Assembly (NCBI GenBank): GCA_003667245.1
Contig: RCNN01000294.1
Location: forward strand, 1 to 31,276
Source of the DNA: Heterostelium multicystogenum
Lineage: Eukaryota; Evosea; Eumycetozoa; Acytosteliales; Acytosteliaceae
Reading direction: 5' to 3'
Length of the DNA: 31,276 bases
The notes below the pieces were generated by a model. It saw nothing but the letters and a program-made list of their open reading frames with translations, ran no database searches and was not told the DNA's origin. Below, piece by piece: positions 10,649 to 20,152 of the stretch; the stretch's first letter is position 1, and each line of letters opens with the position of its first letter. Made by a program: the position numbers and the translations under genes.

Positions 10649-13600
10649 TTACATAGTTTTAGTTCTCTTTTTGGGTGTAGTTTTAACTTCTTGTGATGGT
10701 TCAAATTCATCTTCATCTTCGTCTTCGCTAATATCCTCTACATCTTCACTTGGGAGTTCACTTTCTGATTCGGAGGCTGTAGCAACTTTTGGTTTCTTTT
10801 TCAATTTGTTCTTTACTTTCTTGTCTGCGATCATTTGGACCATTGTATAAACATTATTTAAAGATTCAAAGAATGGATTATCCTCATCATATTCGGGTTT
10901 GTTTTTGACACTTGAATAGGTGAATTATTAGTTTTCTTTGTTTTTATAGACAAACATAAATTAAATATTTACATTTCAACAGCTTGCTCGTGAGTTAATT
11001 TTGGTACCAAATAGTTTAGACATGTCAAAAACTCTGGGTTCTCTGGATTTTCGTAATCCTTACCAAAGAAATATTCGACTCCACTTTCAAAAACTAATCC
11101 AAGAGAATCTGGAAACAAATTTTAATTAGTTTCTATCCACACCATAAACGCATCAATAGAATGAATTTTACCTCTTTTGATGAATTCATTAGACAACCAA
11201 TTCAAAAGGGCACCAAGTCTAGAGAAAAGATTGTTTCTCAGATCTTCATTGTCAGTACTGACGCAGACCTGATAGAACTCCTTAAGTGATGAGAATACTA
11301 TGTTGGATTCTTCTTGATTGGAGATTTTGAGTTTGGAAAATAGTTGAACATATTGTTTAAGAAGTGCAATTGATCTTGGACCTGGTGAAAGTACTACTTG
11401 TTTGATAATGGCTCCAACGTTAGTTGTAGGAATAATTTTACACTGCAGTGCTTGTAATGATGAAATGATGAGCTGTTCAATTCTATTTTGGGTTGCTTGA
11501 TCAATCGAGGTTGTGTCTTTTGCGATATTGAACTGAAGTCGTCTTTGTCTGTGCTCACTCTCTGATTTTTCTGATTCTGAGGCAGATTTGTTGGATTTAT
11601 CTACTTCGTCTTCATCATCACCTTCATCTTTCGTCCTCTTCTTCAGCTTCACTTTCATCTGAAGTTGCTTTGCTCTTTCTTCCTTTTTTTCCTTTTCTAC
11701 TTCTTTTTCCTTTCTTGGTTTTCTTTGGCTTCTCTTCCTCTTCCTCTTCCTCTTCTTCTTCTTCTTCTTCCAATTGATTTTTAATTGCATCAAAAAACTA
11801 TCTCATTTTCTGTTGAATGTAAACAGTTAGAAACGATTAATATAGTTGAAACTAGTTACTTACCATTTTTCAAACAAGATTCTTAAGTTCAAATCCAACA
11901 ATTTTTTGGAGACTGGAACATTTAATGCATAAATATTCAAAATTGTTTTCTCCAAATTATGTGGGCTAAAATAAATTAATATTTCAATCAATGCATTGTA
12001 TGCCTATAGTAATAATATTAGTAAAGAAAGAATAGTCAAGATTGTTAATTAATTGGTACATACGAAATGTTTGAGTATGTTACTTGATCTTTTGGATTCC
12101 AAAATCAAATTCATTCTATGTACAAATTGATAGAACATAAAATACGTTGTATCGTTTGGTTCTACTTCTGGGGTATTAGAGTCCAATGCTGGGGCACTTG
12201 ATGCCAATTGCCACATGATTAGCTGTGAATAACATTGAGAGGCAGTTTTAATGATATTATCTTTATATGCTTCATCTTGGATTGGCTTGGCTCCAACTAT
12301 TCCATCAATCAATGGCAGCAGCGTTGTATGTAAATTAATATCATCAATCTGGAAATTAATACCAATATAATATATCTTTTGAAGGACTGTATAAATGTTG
12401 AATAGTTGATTGGATTGGTCAACGTTGGGTTCCTCGATTGGAACAATGATTTCTCGAAGTGAATTTCCAAGTTGATTGAATATCTCCTGAATTGTCAATG
12501 TGAAAGGGGCTTCAAATTGAGATGGTTGTCCTTGTGATAGTTCGTGAAGTGTATCGGCGATAGCTTCAACCAACTTATCATTTGGATTCTCCAAAATAAT
12601 CATCTTCAAAATATCGAGTAGCTCAGAGTATTTGGTTTGCAAACGCAATGAAATATAGGTTTCCAAATTAAAGTATTTACTAATCTCCACCAAGCAAATT
12701 GATATTTCGGAGTTTGATTTAAATTGTGTCAATAGTTTAGGAACAATAGATATGAAGTTGGTTGTAATATCTGAATCTTTGGTCTAATAATAAAAGTTAA
12801 TAGCATGATAGTGCTTAATTTTAAAATAAAACATACAAATTCATTAACTTGGCAAGGATCTTCGTTGGCTAGTTGTTGTCTCTCTGCACTAAATATTGGT
12901 AACTTATCACCACAAACCATTTTTACTGTCGCATTGATAATTCTTAGAATGATGACTAGCTTTTTCTCTGAAATGTCTTTCTCTTCTAACTCCGATAAAA
13001 ACTTAACAAAGAATGGGTAATCTATGAAAAATTCCTGTCCTTTCTCCCAAAGTGCATAGACCAGATAATATGGAATCTCGGGTGCCTTTGATTTCTCCTC
13101 CAAAAACTCCAATAAAGCCATTAATTGTTGTTCTCTAATTTCTTCCCTGGAGGCTATATTTGATAATAATTACTATTTGGCCCAAAAAAAACTTATTATT
13201 AATATGTTGATTGTTACCTTTTCTTTCAGCTTTTGGTAAAGATGATAATTTAGTTTCTAGAGGTCCTAATAAAGATTGGTATAAGCAGATTTCCTGTAGC
13301 TTTTACAATCTCTTCATTATCAACCATGTAGTTTGCAAGTATTTTATCGAGAAGCACTTGTTCAATGAGTGAATGTTGGCACATGATAGATACTAACTTG
13401 ATAGCTTCGATAGCAATGACATCTACTTTATCTCCAGCTGCAATATCTACTATTCTTGATCTAAATTGTTCTGTCATTTCTTCATATTGTGTAATTAAAT
13501 TCTCGTTGGAGTAGAGTTGTATCAATCCTTTTACTGCTGCGAGACGAACTTCTGTCACCCAGTCATTGAGTGACCATCCAATATGACTGAGGTTGGCTGG

Positions 13601-14536
13601 TGTGAGCATGGTGGAAGGGTACTCCAAAATCCAAGTGGGTATGTTTTTCAATAATTAGACATCTGATTTCTGGACGAGTGTCTTTGACTCTTGATTTGAA
13701 AATCTTATCAGTGATTCTGTCTTTTACAAGCGACTCCAGTTGCTTCAGCTTGTTTGTAAGCTGCAATTGGTTTTCCTTTAGTGTCTTCATTCTCTCTGAA
13801 CTCTTTCCAACACTACCTTCCGATGCCAATTGCCGAGATGTAAGATTCAGCTCTCTCTTTAGCTCTGCTGCAAGTGATAGAATGCCGGTGGTGAGTTCAA
13901 CACATGTGAAGATGGTACTGTAACGAACACCACGACTGTCTGCTTCGCTAAACTTAACCGCCCAGTAGATTATCATTTTAACAAGATAGTTATCAAAGAG
14001 AATAGATGATTGACACTTGTTAATCATGGTAGAGAGAAACTCGCGATAGTTGTTGATTAGTGATTTCGATCGTTTGTTTGACAATGGGTAAGTCTTTGAA
14101 TCTTCAGAGTCACAAACATCTTTTGAACCTTCTTCGACACTGCTTTGAAAGTCTTCAATTGTCATAGGCTCAGCACCACCACACTCAACTATAAGATTGA
14201 TAACCTCGAAAGTAGCAGATTCAGCATCATCATTATATCTATCAATCCATTCAGTAACCAATGTTTTAATGTTAACCTTGGGTCTATTGATTTTATCTAA
14301 CAAATAGATATAAAAGAAGATATAGTTGGTTAGTATATTTATATATATGTAAACCTGTTATATAATAGACATTGGCAGTGTCTATTATTTTAGAATATGT
14401 TAAGATGGAGATAGTTACTAAACAGTGATTGAGATTTCCTCTTTTTTGGTTGTGAAGATGAAGATCTAGATTGTGATGATCCTTTGCTCTTTCCAGTAGT
14501 TGCTGTCGACTTTGTAATCTTTCTTTTAGTAACCAT
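10649..14536 (-). CDS. Cohesin subunit STAG/SA (Scc3) homologue
   Basis: HEAT-repeat subunit of cohesin that binds the kleisin Rad21/Scc1 and DNA; nuclear. The first exon (14536-14419) encodes a basic Ser-rich tail (MVTKRKITKS). After an intron the STAG domain begins at KINRPKVN (14296), with LVTEWIDRYNDDAES, IINLIVECGG-like helices and VKDTRPEIRCLIIE. The conserved WILEYPSTMLTPANLSHIGW then WVTEVRLAAVKGL (about 13630-13520) is the hallmark SCC3 region. Downstream exons give helical repeats (13121-12732, 12732-12049). The C-terminus is an acidic/basic low-complexity tail with a poly-Glu run near 11745, ending KTTPKKRTKTM at 10649. Frame breaks occur near 13650 (an extra A), 13285 and 11630. 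The gene converges with the SMCHD1-like gene, 34 bp between stops. Product length of about 1100 residues is normal for STAG. Confidence 0.85.
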
Positions 14537-14870
14537 TATGATAAGTTATATAATATATAAGTAATTAAATTTAATAGTATAAATGATAAACTGACAATGA
14601 AGATGATATCTACTATTAGAATTTAAAAAAAAAAGAAATTTGGCGCCAAAATTCTAAGAAATAAAAATAAATACCTCTTGTTTTTAATGATATATATTTA
14701 TAAAACAATAGATTAAATTGAATTGAATCCCAACTATTCGACAATAAATTGATATCATTCATTATTTATAACACTTGCTGAATTTAGGAAATTGATTTTA
14801 TTTACTTTGATAACAAATAACAACAAGAATACTTGTTGAGATTATTGTTTTATCTAATCTACCTACAACA
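14537..14870. other. AT-rich intergenic region upstream of the STAG-like gene
   Basis: Promoter region of the STAG-like gene, A/T-rich. GGCGCC at about 14643 is one of few G/C-rich words here. No gene seen. Confidence 0.45.
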
Positions 14871-15180
14871 ATGAATGCGATTTATAATTGTATCCTCTAT
14901 CCATCAATTCTCAATAGTGCAGATAAGAAGATAAGAGAAACAGTGTAGAGACAAAAGTATACAGAAAGCGAAAAGACTACAACCTTCAACAAAACTGCTG
15001 GTACACAGCAGCCGAAAGCGCACTAGTGACTCTAGTTCGTCTGAAGGCGAAAAGGATGAGAAGGCGAAAGTAGATAGTAAGAGCAAGGTTGCGGCTGATC
15101 TTAAAAAGTCCAGCTCGGTAAGGATCAAGCCCACCCCTCTTAGACCAAGATTTTTACCGCAAGCGAAACTAAAGCTTTTA
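14871..15180 (+). other. Coding-like low-complexity fragment next to the tRNA gene
   Basis: Base composition here is noticeably richer in G and C than the intergenic DNA, and the translation is protein-like but split over frames. ATG 14871 opens MNAIYNCILYPSILNSADKK, then KTTTFNKTAGTQQ, then (about 15018-15160) RKRTSDSSSSEGEKDEKAK and SSSVRIKPTPLRPRF. The last piece is a typical Ser/Lys/Glu-rich disordered segment. It could be a small gene with one-base errors, an exon of a larger gene, or a remnant. It runs straight into the tRNA gene without a clear end. A possible donor GTAAGG lies at about 15118. I do not recognise a family. Confidence 0.35.
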
Positions 15181-15184
15181 AAAA
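15180..15184 (-). terminator. Pol III T-run terminator of tRNA-Lys
   Basis: On the minus strand a T5 run begins 5 nt after the discriminator base of the tRNA, the standard RNA polymerase III stop signal. Confidence 0.7.
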
Positions 15185-15188
15185 TATT

Positions 15189-15262
15189 CGCCCAATGGGG
15201 GGCTCGAACCCCCCGACCACAAGGTTAAAAGCCTTGCGCTCTACCGACTGAGCTAACTGGGC
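15189..15262 (-). tRNA. tRNA-Lys (anticodon UUU)
   Basis: On the minus strand the sequence folds into a complete cloverleaf. The acceptor GCCCAGT pairs with ATTGGGC (one G-T wobble), and the D arm carries TAGCTCAGTCGG (A box). The anticodon stem CAAGG/CCTTG encloses CTTTTAA, giving anticodon UUU (Lys). The T arm is GGTTCGAGCC (B box), and the discriminator is G. No intron, and CCA is not encoded. An LTR retrotransposon begins 13 bp upstream of its 5' end. Confidence 0.97.
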
Positions 15263-15275
15263 TACGAGTGAGAAG

Positions 15276-15640
15276 TATAGTAAGACTACTAGACCCGTTA
15301 ACAACTCTTGATCCAGATCTTTAGAAGATCTAGATAACATCTTCCTATTCAAATAATCATAAGGGTTAAACCCATTAATCATTATCTTTCCAACTACCTT
15401 CTAATAATAATAATATCTGATTCTTCTAAGGAATCATTTCTACAAGTATAAATACCAACTCCTCTTCTTATTACAAATCGCCTTTCAGTACCATTAGTAC
15501 TAATCTTCTTATAATAAAAGTTTATCTTTTAATCTTATCTTTTCTTATTAGTTATTTCTATCAACCTTTGCCAACTGCAGGGTTGTGTTATTAACATTAT
15601 CTTTATTATTCTTATCTGACCTCTATAGGTACTTACCATA
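15276..15640 (+). repeat. Left LTR, 365 bp
   Basis: Direct repeat identical by eye to 19788-20152. It contains a TATA-like box (15447-15454) and several short perfect inverted repeats. It should supply the promoter for the element's RNA. Confidence 0.95.
15447..15454 (+). promoter_or_regulatory. TATA-like box in the left LTR
   Basis: TATAAATA about 170 bp into the LTR is the best candidate core promoter for the genomic RNA. The same motif lies in the right LTR at 19959-19966. It is a motif match only. Confidence 0.4.
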
Positions 15641-15642
15641 TT

Positions 15643-15654
15643 TGGCGTCAACTG
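15643..15654 (+). other. Candidate tRNA primer-binding site
   Basis: TGGCGTCAACTG begins 2 nt after the left LTR. The initial TGG complements the CCA end of a tRNA, so the primer would be a tRNA ending CAGTTGACGCCA. It matches neither the neighbouring tRNA-Lys nor the usual initiator-Met site (TGGTATCAG). I cannot assign the primer. Confidence 0.5.
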
Positions 15655-15663
15655 AAAAGAACC

Positions 15664-18600
15664 ATGGCTGATGGTACGAAGGGTCATTACTATTTTTCGG
15701 GATTACCACACGAAGATGTGGAGAACTTTCTGTTCTGGGTAGACACGGTAGGCCCAGAGAACAAAAACCCGAAAGACATCATCTATTATCTAAGGGATAG
15801 TGCCATGCTATTTATTAAAAATTTACAGTCCACTCAAAGGGATTCATACGCAAAGATAGTTAATCAATTGAGAGCAGCATTCGGAAAGCCAAAAATATCT
15901 CCCATAGCAGAACTCATGAATATCAAAATGAGTCATTATGCCACCGTATCAGACTTCTGTGTTGCATTCAGATCAAAAGCTCTGGAGTTCCCACAAGGCG
16001 AAGGAGGTCCACAAACTCTTGTTATCTATTTCCTGGGTGCACTTCCTCCAGAAGTTGCAAACAATCTTTGTATCAATGGTTTACCAGAAAGCTACGAGGT
16101 CGCCATTCAAAAATTATTAGCGATGGAATTCGCTTATAATCATTATTACGTCGTGCCACCTTCTACTGTTTCTCACACATCTCCAGCAGTACCACATGTA
16201 ACTACTCCTATAAAACCACCCAATTTTTTATCACCGTCCAAACCACCTATTCCTTTCACATATCCTCAAACTCCCATTTCTTATATTCAACACCATAATA
16301 ATAATAGACCTAATAACAATGAAGTTTATCAGTTCAATAACAACAAAAACAACTCTAAATCTACCTTACATTGTAAATTTTGTAATCGGAAAGGTCACAA
16401 AATCTCAGATTGTTTTAAGAAAATCAACGCAGAAAAACAAAAATCACAGTTTCAAAATAACCAACCTAAATCTGTGAATCAGATCAATGAACCAATGAAT
16501 CTTGATCAATGTTTAACCATTTTAGAAGGCATTCCCATCAACTCTTCTACATCGATTATGGCCACAACCACTGACTATACCAAACTAATGACAAATGGGC
16601 AATTACCTTCACTACAAGCTATTATGTTCATTCAAGGAAGACCTGTTAAAACTGTCATTGATACAGGTGCAATATCCACAATAATCAGAGAAGATTTAGC
16701 ACAAGAATTAAAGTTAGAGATTATTAAAAAACCAAACAATTTAACAGCCGCAAATGGTTCCAACATCAATGTAATTGGTCAATCTTTTGTAACTTTCAAT
16801 TGTGGAACACATCAAATGAAATCTTCAGTGAAAATTATTAAATCGTCGGATCTACTTTTTAAATGTATATTGGGTATGGATCTACTTATGGCATTAAAAT
16901 TAGAAGTCCTTCTTCATTCCAATTTATTGAAATGTCTAATCAATGGATGGTCAACGCAACTATATAATGGATTGGACATCAGAAAATCCATGTTCAACAG
17001 CAAGGATATTATCCAGAGTATTGTTCCCTCCTTGGAAACTTATAATACTTCACTTGTTAACAATATTCAAATGGAAGCAGAAGATTCCATTGCCAACATA
17101 ATGGACGAATTCAAAGATATTTTCAATGACCAATTCTTTTTTGAAAATCAAGTCAAAACAGTGGAACACGAAATCAATTTGGTACCTAATTCGTCGCCAA
17201 CATCAAGTACACTTCCTAGATACTCAGTTCTAGAAAAAGAAACATTGGAAAAGGAATTGGATAAATTATTAAAAGCAAACATCATTGAAGAATCAAGTTC
17301 ACCATACTCTGCCATTGTATTATTAGTACCTAAAAAAGATGGAACTTATAGATTTTGTATTTCTTACAAGAAATTAAACAGTATCACAATTAAAGATCGA
17401 TATCCTCTTCCACGATTAGATGACATATGGGCATACATGGTAGGATGTACTGTATTTTCTAAAATAGATCTAATCTCTGGATATTATCAAATACCTATGA
17501 AAGAGGAAGACAAACCGAAAACTGCTTTTATTACTCATAAAGGCTTATTTCAATTTAAAGCAATGGCCATGGGATTAACAAATAGTCCAGCAACTTTTCA
17601 AAGATTTATGAATCATATTCTTCGAAAACATATCAATATCTTCGTCATTGTGTATCTTGACGATGTAATCATCTTTTCAAAATCAATGAAAGACCATCTC
17701 ATTCATCTTCGAACCATCCTTAATATATTCACTCGTCATAATCTAAAATTGAAAAAGGATAAATGCGAGATTGGAGTCGGAAAATTAGTTTTTGTAGGAT
17801 ATCAAATCTCCGCTCAAGGTCTAACTGTGGATCCTCATAAATGCAAAACCATCAAAAATTTGGCTCCACCCACTGACATTAGAAGTCTTCAAAGATTCTT
17901 AGGAATGATCAACTATTGTCGAAACTTTATTCCTAATATGGCTAAGATTGCTCATCCTCTATACTTACTTACTCGTAAGGATAATGAATTCAACTGGAAA
18001 ATGGAACATGAAACTATTCGACAACAACTCATAGAATGTATCACTTCTGATATGCAGTTAGCTTTTCCAAACGTTCATCAACCATTTGTATTAGAAACAG
18101 ATGCTTCTAACATCGGAGTTGGTGCTGTTCTCAAACAATCTGATAAACCTATCTCATTTTTTTCAAAATCTTTAAACAATGCTCAAATGAATTACAGTGC
18201 CACTGAACGTGAATGTCTAGCTATTGTTCTTGCTATTGAGAACTATAGACCTTATCTTCATGGTAACTTCTTTACAGTTATCACTGATCATCAACCACTC
18301 AAATACCTATTTTCTGCAAAACTTAATTCTCGTCTCATTCGTTGGTCATTAAAATTACAAGAAATGAATTTTGAAATCATTTATAGACCCGGTTCTGAAA
18401 ACACAATTGCAGATTTATTATCTAGAGACCCTGTCTCGACTGTCTTGAACATCTTATCTTCAACAGAAATCACATTGGAATTATGGAAGTCAGAACTATT
18501 GAAATGTCCACTATTCAAAGATATGATTGCATATCTTAAAGATAAAACTCTTCCAAATGATGATAAAGCTGCTCGTCACATTCTTTTAAGCAGTGAATTC

Positions 18601-19776
18601 TACGTCTACTCTGATGACTTATTATTTAGAGGATTCAAACATCAAAATAGTATCATCACCACTCCTCTGCAACAAATCCAATTATGTGTTCCTAAAAGTC
18701 TCACTAATCGAATCATGAGTATGTTACATGATGATCTTATCACTGGGGGACATCTAGGAGTTCAAAAGACTCTTGCTAAAATCAAGGAACGCTACTTCTG
18801 GATTGGAATGATTCACGATGTCAAAAATCATGTCTTACACTGTCCAAAATGCTTACAAATCAAAAGACGCTATTCAAGAAACACTGGTCATCTTATTCCA
18901 ATCGAAACTTCTTTTCCATTCGAAATGATCGGTATTGATTATCTTGGTCCTCTGTGCAAAACTGACCGAGGTTATCAATATATTCTTGTCATTGTTGATC
19001 ATTTTACCAAATGGGTCGAAGCTTTTCCAACAAAGGATAAAACAGCAGAAACTGCAGCATATCACCTCTTCAATGACATCTTCACTCGTTATGGTGCTCC
19101 ATTCAAGTTACTTTCTGACTGCGGAACTCATTTTCTTGCTTCTGTTGTTCAACATATCAATCATCTTTTCGGTGTAAAGAAGGTTAACACCGCACCTTAT
19201 CATCCACAAACCGATGCCATCTCTGAACGTTCGATTCAAACTGTATTGCAATTACTTAAAGCATACTCTGAAGAACATCAATTCTCGAATTGGGATATCT
19301 ACCTTCAAGGAGTTCTATTCGCTTATAGAATCACTCCACATGCTGTTACGGGCTATTCTCCTTTTCAACTTATGTATGGACGCTCTCCTCGTCTTCCAAT
19401 TGATACTACCTTACGTATCCATCCAGTCACTCAACGACTTATGTTAAAGATATCTTCCTCATACGCTGACGACTTAGAGAATTCGTTAAAGATGGGATTC
19501 TTCATCGCCAAGAAGCACTACAAAGAGAGAGCTGAGTCCAACGCTTTCTACTACAATCGAACAAGGAAACCAGCAGAATATAAAGTGAATGATCAAGTCT
19601 ATGTATACATGCCACATGTATTCGATCGCTTCAAGGAAGCCGGTCAAGGCAAAATTCTTCCTACATGGTTCGGTCCTTATACCGTTCTGGAGAAACTTGG
19701 TCCAAACACTTATAAGGTTGATCTGCCAAATAATTACTTAAAGACCGTCAATGCAGATCGGATGAAATATGCTTAA
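15664..19776 (+). CDS. Gag-Pol polyprotein of the LTR retrotransposon
   Basis: Single 1370-residue ORF with no Gag/Pol frameshift or stop. Domains in order: Gag capsid-like region (1 to about 200); a CCHC zinc knuckle CKFCNRKGHKISDC (237-250); aspartic protease VIDTGAIST with the active Asp near 333; reverse transcriptase with YLDD (664-667); RNase H with ETDAS (Asp about 813) and TDHQPLKYL. Integrase follows, with a zinc-binding HHCC domain, a DDE triad at about D1092, D1152 and E1188 (35 residues between the last two), and a GPY/F-like module near the C-terminus (WFGPYTVLEKLGPNTYKVDL). No chromodomain is evident. All catalytic motifs are present. The integrase reads SDCGTHF where SDRGTHF is more usual. 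A fused Gag-Pol means that Gag/Pol ratio must be controlled some other way, for example by protein turnover. Confidence 0.97.
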   Translation: MADGTKGHYYFSGLPHEDVENFLFWVDTVGPENKNPKDIIYYLRDSAMLFIKNLQSTQRDSYAKIVNQLRAAFGKPKISPIAELMNIKMSHYATVSDFCVAFRSKALEFPQGEGGPQTLVIYFLGALPPEVANNLCINGLPESYEVAIQKLLAMEFAYNHYYVVPPSTVSHTSPAVPHVTTPIKPPNFLSPSKPPIPFTYPQTPISYIQHHNNNRPNNNEVYQFNNNKNNSKSTLHCKFCNRKGHKISDCFKKINAEKQKSQFQNNQPKSVNQINEPMNLDQCLTILEGIPINSSTSIMATTTDYTKLMTNGQLPSLQAIMFIQGRPVKTVIDTGAISTIIREDLAQELKLEIIKKPNNLTAANGSNINVIGQSFVTFNCGTHQMKSSVKIIKSSDLLFKCILGMDLLMALKLEVLLHSNLLKCLINGWSTQLYNGLDIRKSMFNSKDIIQSIVPSLETYNTSLVNNIQMEAEDSIANIMDEFKDIFNDQFFFENQVKTVEHEINLVPNSSPTSSTLPRYSVLEKETLEKELDKLLKANIIEESSSPYSAIVLLVPKKDGTYRFCISYKKLNSITIKDRYPLPRLDDIWAYMVGCTVFSKIDLISGYYQIPMKEEDKPKTAFITHKGLFQFKAMAMGLTNSPATFQRFMNHILRKHINIFVIVYLDDVIIFSKSMKDHLIHLRTILNIFTRHNLKLKKDKCEIGVGKLVFVGYQISAQGLTVDPHKCKTIKNLAPPTDIRSLQRFLGMINYCRNFIPNMAKIAHPLYLLTRKDNEFNWKMEHETIRQQLIECITSDMQLAFPNVHQPFVLETDASNIGVGAVLKQSDKPISFFSKSLNNAQMNYSATERECLAIVLAIENYRPYLHGNFFTVITDHQPLKYLFSAKLNSRLIRWSLKLQEMNFEIIYRPGSENTIADLLSRDPVSTVLNILSSTEITLELWKSELLKCPLFKDMIAYLKDKTLPNDDKAARHILLSSEFYVYSDDLLFRGFKHQNSIITTPLQQIQLCVPKSLTNRIMSMLHDDLITGGHLGVQKTLAKIKERYFWIGMIHDVKNHVLHCPKCLQIKRRYSRNTGHLIPIETSFPFEMIGIDYLGPLCKTDRGYQYILVIVDHFTKWVEAFPTKDKTAETAAYHLFNDIFTRYGAPFKLLSDCGTHFLASVVQHINHLFGVKKVNTAPYHPQTDAISERSIQTVLQLLKAYSEEHQFSNWDIYLQGVLFAYRITPHAVTGYSPFQLMYGRSPRLPIDTTLRIHPVTQRLMLKISSSYADDLENSLKMGFFIAKKHYKERAESNAFYYNRTRKPAEYKVNDQVYVYMPHVFDRFKEAGQGKILPTWFGPYTVLEKLGPNTYKVDLPNNYLKTVNADRMKYA

Positions 19777-19787
19777 AAAGGGGATAA
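19775..19787 (+). other. Polypurine tract
   Basis: AAAAAGGGGATAA overlaps the end of the pol stop codon and abuts the right LTR. This is the expected primer for plus-strand DNA synthesis. Confidence 0.8.
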
Positions 19788-20152
19788 TATAGTAAGACTA
19801 CTAGACCCGTTAACAACTCTTGATCCAGATCTTTAGAAGATCTAGATAACATCTTCCTATTCAAATAATCATAAGGGTTAAACCCATTAATCATTATCTT
19901 TCCAACTACCTTCTAATAATAATAATATCTGATTCTTCTAAGGAATCATTTCTACAAGTATAAATACCAACTCCTCTTCTTATTACAAATCGCCTTTCAG
20001 TACCATTAGTACTAATCTTCTTATAATAAAAGTTTATCTTTTAATCTTATCTTTTCTTATTAGTTATTTCTATCAACCTTTGCCAACTGCAGGGTTGTGT
20101 TATTAACATTATCTTTATTATTCTTATCTGACCTCTATAGGTACTTACCATA
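19788..20152 (+). repeat. Right LTR, 365 bp
   Basis: Same length as the left LTR and identical by eye along the whole read. Identity indicates insertion too recent for the two copies to have diverged, or a collapsed assembly. Confidence 0.95.

Larger units (their letters stand above)
15276..20152 (+). mobile_element. Complete Ty3/gypsy-type LTR retrotransposon inserted upstream of tRNA-Lys
   Basis: Full-length 4877-bp element: two 365-bp LTRs, a candidate primer-binding site, one long Gag-Pol ORF and a polypurine tract abutting the right LTR. Flanks carry GAAG on both sides (15272-15275 and 20153-20156), or AGAAG if the terminal A is counted as duplication, a 4-5 bp target duplication. The LTRs begin TATAGTAAG and end CTTACCATA, a 9-bp inverted repeat with one mismatch. 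Order of enzymes (protease, RT, RNase H, integrase) is that of Ty3/gypsy. The element points away from the tRNA gene and starts 13 bp from its 5' end. From general knowledge, the dictyostelid element DGLT-A integrates at similar upstream positions, so a DGLT-A relative is the best guess, though not proven. It appears young and potentially active. Confidence 0.95.

Noticed and set aside
10649..14536. Armadillo/importin-type protein instead of STAG
   Set aside because: The WILEYPSTMLTPANLSHIGW then WVTEVRLAAVKGL order is specific to the SCC3/STAG region rather than general helical repeats.
15140..15382. 80-codon minus-strand ORF
   Set aside because: Runs through the tRNA gene and into the LTR; no protein-like composition.
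15664..19776. Programmed frameshift site between gag and pol
   Set aside because: There is no frame change; a single ORF covers both.
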